A stretch of DNA of 64,000 nucleotides, taken from LGRD01 sp031415135 (lineage in GTDB: Bacteria > Pseudomonadota > Gammaproteobacteria > Burkholderiales > Burkholderiaceae_C). The stretch is from the NCBI GenBank assembly GCA_031415135.1, contig JANORB010000076.1:87111-151110 (forward strand), written 5' to 3'. Every line of letters begins with the position of its first letter. Position 1 is the stretch's first letter. Under the pieces are notes generated by a model. The model did no database searches. It was given only the letters and a program-made list of their open reading frames with translations, and was not told where the DNA came from. Position numbers and translations under genes: made by a program. This document shows, piece by piece, positions 16,554 through 23,027 of this stretch.

Positions 16554-17101
16554 GGCTTTCCTGTGGTCATGGCTTTGCCGGGCACGGCCTGCTGCGCCGA
16601 CAGCTGCACGCGCAGCCGGCCCAGCAGTTCATAGAGCTGGTGCCGGTCGGCGTCCGGCATGCCACCGAGCAGCCCGACCACCCAGCCCTCGTGCACGCTG
16701 GCGATTTTTTCAAACGCCTTGCGGCCTTTGGGGGTGAGCGCAACGCGCCACGAACGGCGGTCGTCGGGGTCGGCTTCGCGCGCGACGAAACCGTCCTTCT
16801 CCAGTTCGTCGGTGAGGCCGGTGACGTTGCCGCCCGTGACCATCAGGAAGCGCGACAGCGCATTCATGCGCAGCCCGTTCGGGTGGCGGTGCAGCTGCGC
16901 CAGGTAGTCGAAGCGCGCCAGCGTCATGCCGAACTGGCCGCGCAAACGCTGGCGAATTTGCGTTTCGATGTCGGTGCTGCACGACAGCAGCCGCAACCAC
17001 AAGCGCAGCGAGTGGTGGTCGCCGGACGACATGCGCGCCTCCAGGCCGATGCTGGCGTCACCCAGCAGCGGCTGCAATTCGGTGTGCGTGGCGCGTTTCA
17101 C
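16550..17101 (-). CDS. MarR-family transcriptional regulator
   Basis: A 183-residue MarR regulator with the winged-helix segment (ALSRFLMVTGGNVTGLTDELEKDGF) and the wing ADPDDRRSWRVALTPKG. Aromatic-acid pathways are often controlled by MarR proteins that bind CoA thioester inducers. The gene lies second in the operon, so it would control its own expression. GTG at 17101 is chosen as the start: AAGGAG lies 5 bases upstream and the codon overlaps the TGA of the preceding gene (GTGA). An ATG 23 codons later would also keep the domain. A palindrome in the promoter upstream of the operon is a plausible target. Confidence 0.9.
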   Translation of the reverse strand: MKRATHTELQPLLGDASIGLEARMSSGDHHSLRLWLRLLSCSTDIETQIRQRLRGQFGMTLARFDYLAQLHRHPNGLRMNALSRFLMVTGGNVTGLTDELEKDGFVAREADPDDRRSWRVALTPKGRKAFEKIASVHEGWVVGLLGGMPDADRHQLYELLGRLRVQLSAQQAVPGKAMTTGKP

Positions 17102-19440
17102 GCCGGCTCCTTGCCCACCGGCGCGCCGGCCAGCGCCGTCTGGCGCGCGAACAGCGTCTCCATCTGCGTCTTGGCGGCCCAATACTGCCTGGGCCACATC
17201 ACGCCGGTGAAGCCGATCCTGGCGGCTTCGGTCAGGGTCCAGGCCGGGTTGGCCAGGTGCGGGCGCGCCACCGCGCACAAATCGGCCCGGCCGGCGGCGA
17301 TGATGCTGTTGACGTGGTCGGCCTCCGAGATGGCGCCCACCGCGATGGTGGCAATGCCAGCCTCGTTGCGGATGCGGTCGGCAAACGGGGTCTGGAACAT
17401 GCGGCCGTAAACCGGTTGTTCCTTCTTGCTCACCTGGCCGGACGAGCAATCGATCATGTCGGCGCCGGCCGCCTTGAACAGCCGGGCCAGCGCCACCGCG
17501 TCATCCGGCGTGATGCCGCCCGCCACCCAGTCGTGCGCCGAGATGCGCACCGAGATCGGCTTGTGCCGCGGCCAGACGGCGCGAATCGCCTCAAAAACTT
17601 CGACCGGATAACGCGCGCGGTTCTCCAGGCTGCCGCCGTAGTCGTCGGCGCGCTGATTGGTCAGCGGCGAGATGAACGACGACAGCAGGTAGCCGTGCGC
17701 GCAATGCAGCTCCAGCCAGTCCACGCCGGCTTCATCGGCCCATTCGGCGCTGCGCACAAACTGCGCCTTCACCTCGTTCAACTGCGCGTGCGACATGGCT
17801 TGCGAGACCTGGCTCACGCCTTCGAGGTACTGCTGCCTTGACGCCGACACCAGCGGCCAGTTGCCCGCTGGCAAGGGCTGGTCGGTGCCCTCCCAGGCCA
17901 CGCGGGTCGATGCCTTGGCGCCGGCATGGCCGAGTTGCATCGCGAACTTCGCGTCGGTGTTCGCATGGATCCATTCGGCGATCCGGCGCCAGCCTTGCAG
18001 GTGCTCCGGTCGGTACAGGCCCGGGCAGCCGGGTGTGATGCGGGCCTCGGCGCTGACACAGGTCATCTCGGCAAACACCAGGCCGGCGCCGCCCATCGCC
18101 CGCGCCCCCAGGTGCACCAGGTGGTAGTCGCCCGGCGTGCCGTCGACGGCCGAGTACTGCGCCATCGGCGAGACGATGACCCGGTTTTTCAGCGTCACGC
18201 CGCGCACCGTGTAAGGCGTGAACATCGGCGGCGGCGCCGCCAGACCCGCGGGTACGGCCAGCCCGGCGCGCTGCGCAAACCAGCGCTCGAAGCCTTCGAG
18301 CCAGGCCTTGTCGCGCAGGCGCAGGTTCTCGTGCGAGATGCGCTGCGAGCGAGTGAGCATCGAGTACATGAACTGCTCGGGCGGCAGCGTGTCGGCATAC
18401 CGTTCGCCCACGTTCTCAAACCATTCCATCGCGTTCCACGCGGCGTTCTGCAAACGCAGCACGTCGACCGCGCGCAGCGCCTGGTAGCGCTGCAGCACCT
18501 GCGGAATCCGCGCCGGCTCGTGCCCCAGTTCGTTGAACTGGCGCGCCAGCTCGATCGCGTCTTCGATCGCCAGCTTGGTGCCCGAGCCGATCGCGAAATG
18601 CGCCGTGTGCACCGCGTCGCCCATCAGCACCACATGGCTGTGGCCGTTGAAGTGCGACCACTGCTGGCACTTGACGCGCTGGAAGTTGAGCCAGGCCGAG
18701 CCGCGCAGGTGGCGCGCGTTGGTCATCAGCTTGTGGCTGCCCAGGTGGCCGGCAAACAGGCGCTCGCAAAACGCCACCGACTCGTCGGCGCTGAGCTGGT
18801 CCAGCCCATGCGCCCGCCACACCGCCTCGGGCGTCTCGACGATGAAGGTGGTGGTCTTGGCGTCGAACTGGTAGACGTGGGCCTGGAACCAGCCGTGCTC
18901 GGTTTTTTCGAAGCTGAAGTTGAACGCGTCGTACAGCTTGGTTGTTCCGAGCCAGATGAAGCGGTTGGGGCGCGTGACCACGTCGGGCTTGAAGACGGCG
19001 GCGTACTTGTTGCGGATGCGCGAGTTGACGCCATCGGAGGCGATCACCAGGTCGGCGTCCGCATAGTCGGTGTCCGATTCGACCTCGGTCTCGAACACCA
19101 GCTTCACACCCACTTCTTCGCAGCGCGACTGCAGGATGTTGAGCAGCCTCTTGCGGCCGATGCCCACAAAACCGTGGCCGCCGCTGCGGATCACCCGGCC
19201 CTTGAATTCCAGTTCGATGTCGTCCCAGTGGTTGAAGGCCTGCTCGATCGAGGCCGCGCTGGCCCGGTCCCACTGGCGCATGTTTTCCATGGTCGCGTCG
19301 GAAAACACCACGCCCCAGCCGAAGGTGTCGTAGGGCTTGTTGCGCTCGACCACGGTGACGTCGTGCGCGGGCCGCAGCGTCTTCATCAGCAAACCGAAAT
19401 AAAGCCCCGCCGGCCCGCCGCCGATGCACACGATCTTCAT
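17098..19440 (-). CDS. 2-aminobenzoyl-CoA monooxygenase/reductase (fused flavin hydroxylase and old-yellow-enzyme domain)
   Basis: A 780-residue fusion. Residues 1 to about 400 form a class A flavoprotein hydroxylase: the FAD motif CIGGGPAGLYFGLLM, DLVIASDGVNSRIR, and GDAVHTAHFAIGSGTKLA. From about residue 408 an NADH:flavin oxidoreductase (OYE family) begins with MFTPYTVRGVTLKNRVIVSPM and continues with MQLGHAGAKAS. This arrangement is known from 2-aminobenzoyl-CoA monooxygenase/reductase, which hydroxylates and then reduces the ring; databases often label it salicylyl-CoA 5-hydroxylase/oxidoreductase. It is the first gene of the operon, and neighbouring CoA ligase, hydratase and dehydrogenases fit the aminobenzoate route better than simple salicylate hydroxylation. 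The ATG at 19440 directly precedes the FAD motif. Confidence 0.9.
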   Translation of the reverse strand: MKIVCIGGGPAGLYFGLLMKTLRPAHDVTVVERNKPYDTFGWGVVFSDATMENMRQWDRASAASIEQAFNHWDDIELEFKGRVIRSGGHGFVGIGRKRLLNILQSRCEEVGVKLVFETEVESDTDYADADLVIASDGVNSRIRNKYAAVFKPDVVTRPNRFIWLGTTKLYDAFNFSFEKTEHGWFQAHVYQFDAKTTTFIVETPEAVWRAHGLDQLSADESVAFCERLFAGHLGSHKLMTNARHLRGSAWLNFQRVKCQQWSHFNGHSHVVLMGDAVHTAHFAIGSGTKLAIEDAIELARQFNELGHEPARIPQVLQRYQALRAVDVLRLQNAAWNAMEWFENVGERYADTLPPEQFMYSMLTRSQRISHENLRLRDKAWLEGFERWFAQRAGLAVPAGLAAPPPMFTPYTVRGVTLKNRVIVSPMAQYSAVDGTPGDYHLVHLGARAMGGAGLVFAEMTCVSAEARITPGCPGLYRPEHLQGWRRIAEWIHANTDAKFAMQLGHAGAKASTRVAWEGTDQPLPAGNWPLVSASRQQYLEGVSQVSQAMSHAQLNEVKAQFVRSAEWADEAGVDWLELHCAHGYLLSSFISPLTNQRADDYGGSLENRARYPVEVFEAIRAVWPRHKPISVRISAHDWVAGGITPDDAVALARLFKAAGADMIDCSSGQVSKKEQPVYGRMFQTPFADRIRNEAGIATIAVGAISEADHVNSIIAAGRADLCAVARPHLANPAWTLTEAARIGFTGVMWPRQYWAAKTQMETLFARQTALAGAPVGKEPA

Positions 19441-19487
19441 GCATTGCCCTCGCTGTGGATGGTCACTGATCTTGCACGCGAGTAATA

Positions 19488-19516
19488 ATCTTAGTTATCA
19501 ATAGTTTATATGTCAA
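19488..19516 (-). promoter_or_regulatory. Predicted sigma70 promoter of the aminobenzoate operon
   Basis: On the minus strand a perfect -35 box TTGACA (19511-19516) is followed after 17 bases by TAAGAT (19488-19493). It lies about 50 bases upstream of the monooxygenase start, in an unusually AT-rich patch for this GC-rich window. Confidence 0.75.
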
Positions 19517-19526
19517 TCAATTGATT
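19515..19526. promoter_or_regulatory. Candidate MarR operator, 12-bp perfect palindrome
   Basis: AATCAATTGATT is a perfect palindrome whose edge overlaps the -35 box of the operon promoter. It also lies five bases before the -35 of the divergent promoter, so one bound dimer could affect both. Assignment to the MarR protein of the operon is inference from position. Confidence 0.5.
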
Positions 19527-19530
19527 TGGG

Positions 19531-19559
19531 TTGACCTTGACCGTGGTGTGTCCTACATT
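19531..19559 (+). promoter_or_regulatory. Predicted sigma70 promoter of the di-haem cytochrome gene
   Basis: TTGACC (19531-19536), a 17-base spacer and TACATT (19554-19559) face right, about 80 bases before the cytochrome start. It is back to back with the aminobenzoate promoter. Confidence 0.55.
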
Positions 19560-19637
19560 GCAAACGCCATCGGGCTCGCTCTGGGCGGCACGCGCTGGGC
19601 GATCACGGACGAACCCACCAAGAAGAAGGGACGGGCC

Positions 19638-21005
19638 ATGCTTTACCTTGACCGCCCACGCTGGCTGGAGATATCGGCCGTGGTCCTCGTGCTGGCCGGC
19701 TGCGCCAAGCCGCCCCCCGCGCCCCTTCCCCCGCAAGACGAATTGATCGCCCGCGGACGCGCGCTGTTTTTCAACGAGACCTTCGGCGGCAACGGGCGCA
19801 CCTGCGGCACCTGCCACCCGGCCGACAACAACTTCACCATCGACCCGGCGTTCATTGCCAGGCTGCCGGCCACCGACCCGTTGTTCGTCGCCGAATTCAA
19901 CCCGGCGCTGAAAAGCGGGTTCGAGAGCCCGAAACTGATGCGCGAGTTCGGCCTGATCCGCGAAAACCTGGACGGCTTCGACGACCTGGAGAACAAGTTC
20001 GTCATGCGCGGTGTGCCGCATGTGCTGGCGCTGCGCAACTCCATCGCCAGCCCGCAGGGGCCGCGCACCGGCTGGTCGGGCGACGGTGCGCCGGGCGACG
20101 GCACGCTGCGCTCGTTTGCCACCGGGGCGGTGATCCAGCACTTCACCAAGACGCTGAACCGCATGGCCGGCGTCGACTTTCGGCTGCCCACCGACGCTGA
20201 ACTCGATGCGCTGGAAGCATTTCAACTCTCGTTGGGGCGCCAGAAGGAACTGGTGCTGCCGCTGCCGTTGAAAGGCACCGTGGCCAAGCGCGGGCAGGCG
20301 CTGTTTCTCGACAACAAGGTCGGCAAGTGCAACATCTGCCATGTCAACGCTGGCGCCAACGCCAAGCTCGGTGCCACCGACCTGGGCAACGCCAACTTCA
20401 ACACTGGCGTCGAAGACCTGCCCGACCAGCCCGCGCGCCTGACGGCCGAAACGGTGCCCGAGGACGATGGCTTCGGCAATCCCGGCGACAAGACCTTCAA
20501 CGTGCCGCCGCTGGTGGAGGCGGCGGGAACCGGGCCGTTCTTCCACAACAACACCGTCTCGACAATCGACGCGGCGGTCGGCTTCTACGACGGCGACTCG
20601 TTCAACGAATCGCCCGCCGGCCAGTTCCTCAAGAGCATCGACCCGGACAAGAAGGGCATCGAACTCGACGCCACCCAGCTGTCGGCCATCACCGCATTCC
20701 TGCGGGTGCTGAACGCGATCGAGAACATCCGCCACAGCGCGGAACTGCTGGGCGACAGCGCGGCGCAACCGCCGCCGCGCCGCGAGTCGGCCGCCGATTT
20801 GCTCAAGCGCGCGGGCAGCCTGGTCGACAGCGCCGCGCGCATGCTGGCCGAGGGCGGGCTGCATGCGCGGTCGGTCACGCAGCTGCGCGTGGCACAAGCG
20901 CACATCACCAAAGCGGCGGGCTACCGCGTGCCGCCGCGGGCCCTGATCGACGACGCCCTGCGCGCGCAGGAAGCCGCGCGCGCCGAACTCATTGAAGGCA
21001 AGTAA
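19638..21005 (+). CDS. Di-haem cytochrome c peroxidase-like lipoprotein
   Basis: A 455-residue exported protein with a lipobox (VLVLAGC, Cys22) and two c-type haem sites, CGTCH (Cys56, Cys59, His60) and CNICH (Cys231, Cys234, His235). This two-haem layout matches the cytochrome c peroxidase/MauG superfamily, which reduces hydrogen peroxide or carries out oxidative modification in the periplasm. The C-terminal 80 residues are predicted helical and lie beyond the usual catalytic core. An in-frame start 39 codons earlier is rejected: the ATG at 19638 sits just before the signal peptide and has GAAGGGA upstream. The small secreted protein that follows after 36 bases is probably co-transcribed. 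Substrate unknown. Confidence 0.88.
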   Translation: MLYLDRPRWLEISAVVLVLAGCAKPPPAPLPPQDELIARGRALFFNETFGGNGRTCGTCHPADNNFTIDPAFIARLPATDPLFVAEFNPALKSGFESPKLMREFGLIRENLDGFDDLENKFVMRGVPHVLALRNSIASPQGPRTGWSGDGAPGDGTLRSFATGAVIQHFTKTLNRMAGVDFRLPTDAELDALEAFQLSLGRQKELVLPLPLKGTVAKRGQALFLDNKVGKCNICHVNAGANAKLGATDLGNANFNTGVEDLPDQPARLTAETVPEDDGFGNPGDKTFNVPPLVEAAGTGPFFHNNTVSTIDAAVGFYDGDSFNESPAGQFLKSIDPDKKGIELDATQLSAITAFLRVLNAIENIRHSAELLGDSAAQPPPRRESAADLLKRAGSLVDSAARMLAEGGLHARSVTQLRVAQAHITKAAGYRVPPRALIDDALRAQEAARAELIEGK

Positions 21006-21041
21006 CCGTTGGCCCGACCGGTCGACGCGGAGTGTCACCCC

Positions 21042-21425
21042 ATGCACAAGCTGTTCAAGAACCTGTTGATGGCCGCCGCCCTCGCCGCTGGCGCGGCGCC
21101 GGTGCTGGCGCAGAAGGCCACCGAAATCTTCATTCCCATCGGCCAGTCGCCCGGCCTGTCGGGCAAGCACACGGTGATCGGGCGCATCCAGTCGGTGAAC
21201 GCGGCGGACCGGTCGATGACGGTGGTCGACGCCGCCGGCGCCGCCGTCACCGTTCGCCCCGGCCCGCAGACCCTCGTGTGGCTCGACCGCAGCAAGCTCA
21301 ACCAGCCCAATCGCAAAGGCGGCCACAGCGACTACCGCCGCGACATGCTGGTCGAAGTGAAGTACCGCAACAACGACCGCCTGGCCGGCGTGGTGGACTG
21401 GATCAAGGTGCAAGCTGCCGATTGA
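21042..21425 (+). CDS. Small predicted periplasmic protein of unknown function
   Basis: 127 residues with a clear signal peptide (Lys-rich start, hydrophobic core, cleavage near APVLAQK). The mature part of about 100 residues is rich in short beta-strand-like segments (TVIGRIQSVNAADRSMTVVD, AAVTVRPGPQTLVWLD), suggesting a small beta-barrel or OB-like fold. I do not recognise the family with confidence. It follows the di-haem lipoprotein gene and may be a partner protein. The start at 21042 is chosen because the signal peptide begins there. Confidence 0.75.
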   Translation: MHKLFKNLLMAAALAAGAAPVLAQKATEIFIPIGQSPGLSGKHTVIGRIQSVNAADRSMTVVDAAGAAVTVRPGPQTLVWLDRSKLNQPNRKGGHSDYRRDMLVEVKYRNNDRLAGVVDWIKVQAAD

Positions 21426-21432
21426 ACCCGCC

Positions 21433-21849
21433 ATGACCCAGGACCTGACCGCCCTTCAGGCGCTGCTCGCGCCGCTGTTTCCCGGGTTGATGGGCCTGCG
21501 GCTCACCGAGGTGGGCCCCGAGCGCGTGGTGGCCACGATGGTGGTGCGGCCGGACCTGTGCACCTCGGGCGGCATCCTGCACGGCGGTGCGGTGATGGCG
21601 TTTGCCGACACGCTGGGCGCGATCGGCACCTTCGTCAACCTCCAGCAACTCGGCCAAGGCAAGGGCACGACCACGATCGACTCCAGCACCAAGTTCATCG
21701 GCGCCGCCAGGGCGGGCAGCATGGTCATCGGCGAATCAACGCCGTTTCACCGCGGCAAGACGACGATGGTGTGGCAGACGCTGGTCAAGACCGAAAACGG
21801 CAGACTCTGCGCCGTGGTCACCCAAACCCAGTTGGTGCTGGGCGGCTGA
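21433..21849 (+). CDS. PaaI-family hotdog thioesterase
   Basis: 138 residues with the PaaI thioesterase signature GGILHGGAVMAFADTLGAIG, where the catalytic acid resides, and a second strand-rich half ending in VVTQTQLVLGG. It should hydrolyse an acyl-CoA, often an aromatic one in this family. It starts 7 bases after the preceding gene, so it may belong to that transcription unit. Its last 32 bases overlap the end of the convergent RsmH-like gene. Confidence 0.85.
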   Translation: MTQDLTALQALLAPLFPGLMGLRLTEVGPERVVATMVVRPDLCTSGGILHGGAVMAFADTLGAIGTFVNLQQLGQGKGTTTIDSSTKFIGAARAGSMVIGESTPFHRGKTTMVWQTLVKTENGRLCAVVTQTQLVLGG

Positions 21850-22900
21850 ACGCCTTCACCGCCCAGCGCAGCTTGGCCGAACTGGAGCGCGGATTGGCGC
21901 GTTGTTCTTCGGGGGACGGCCGCACCGGGTCGGGCGCCACGCGCGCGTAGATGCCGGCGCGCTCGCCGGCCTGGAACGCTTTTTTCACGCGCCGGTCTTC
22001 GCCCGAGTGAAAGCTCAGGATCGCCACGCGGCCACCGGGTTTCAGGCAGGCCGGCAGCGCCGCCAAAAAACGCTCCAATGCACTGAACTCGCCATTGACC
22101 GCGATGCGCAGCGCCTGGAAGGTGCGTTGCAGCGCCCTCTTTGTTTCCGCCTGGCGGTCGGCCGGCGCCATGCGCGGGTTCAGCACCCGCGCCATGGTGT
22201 CGCGCACGCGCGCCGCCAGTTGGCTCGTCGTCTCGACGAACTGGCCCTGCAGTGCCGCCGCCAGCGGCGCGGCATGCGGCTCGTCGGCGTTGTCCACCAG
22301 CAGCTCGCGCAGTTGCTGCCGCGTCACCGCCTGCAGCAGCGCCGACGCGGGTTGGCCGCTGCCGGGGTCCAGGCGCAGATCGAGCGGCCCGTCGGCCTTG
22401 AAGCTGAAGCCGCGGGCCGGGTTGTCGATCTGCATCGACGACACCCCCAGGTCGGCCAGCACGAAGTCGAAGCCCGCGCCGGATTCGGCCCCCAGCGAAG
22501 CGATCTCGGCGAAGTTGATGCGGCGCAATACCAGCACCGATTCATCGAAACCCAGGCCGCGCAAGCGCGCCTCGGTGCGCGGCATTTCAAGCGGGTCGAC
22601 GTCGATGCCGAACAGGCGCCCGCCGGGCCGCAGCCGCGCCAGGATTTCCTGCGCGTGGCCGCCAAACCCGAGCGTCGCATCCAGCCCCACCTCACCGGGC
22701 CGGGGCTGCAGCAAGTCCAGGATCTCGCGCACACAGATCGGCCGGTGCATGCCGGCGGGCGTCTGGCCACGCTGCATCACCTTGTGCAACTCGTCGGCGT
22801 GCAGCGCGGGGTTCAGCTCCTTGTACTTCTCATCGAAGCGGCGCGGGTGCGTGCCGGTGTAACGCGCGCGGCGCTTGTGGGGTGCAGCTTCGTCGGCCAT
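21818..22900 (-). CDS. RsmH-like SAM-dependent methyltransferase (16S rRNA C1402 family), stand-alone copy
   Basis: 360 residues that follow the RsmH pattern: DATLGFGGHAQEIL (SAM site), GIDVDPLE, ADLGVSSMQIDNPARGFSF, DGPLDLRLD, ALRIAVNGEFSALERFL and ILSFHSGEDRRVKKAF. RsmH methylates N4 of C1402 in 16S rRNA. Canonical rsmH sits in the mra/fts cell-wall cluster; this one stands alone and has an N-terminal extension of roughly 30 residues (Lys/Arg-rich) plus small changes in the SAM motif. It may be a second paralogue. ATG at 22900 is chosen; one at 22915 is also possible. The C-terminal 32 bases overlap the convergent thioesterase gene. Confidence 0.85.
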   Translation of the reverse strand: MADEAAPHKRRARYTGTHPRRFDEKYKELNPALHADELHKVMQRGQTPAGMHRPICVREILDLLQPRPGEVGLDATLGFGGHAQEILARLRPGGRLFGIDVDPLEMPRTEARLRGLGFDESVLVLRRINFAEIASLGAESGAGFDFVLADLGVSSMQIDNPARGFSFKADGPLDLRLDPGSGQPASALLQAVTRQQLRELLVDNADEPHAAPLAAALQGQFVETTSQLAARVRDTMARVLNPRMAPADRQAETKRALQRTFQALRIAVNGEFSALERFLAALPACLKPGGRVAILSFHSGEDRRVKKAFQAGERAGIYARVAPDPVRPSPEEQRANPRSSSAKLRWAVKAFSRPAPTGFG

Positions 22901-23027
22901 GCGCCGATTGTCCATGGCCGGCGCACGCGCGCGGAGGTCACTCCGGCGCCGGCACGTTACAGTCGGGCCGCTCTTCGCAAGCGCGCGCACGAGCCGCGCC
23001 CGCCCGCCCACGGACACGCACCCGCCC

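Noticed and set aside
17102..17449. A longer MarR protein starting at 17449
   Set aside because: The extra 116 residues are antisense-like low-complexity text within the monooxygenase coding region. GTG at 17101 has AAGGAG upstream and fits the family length.
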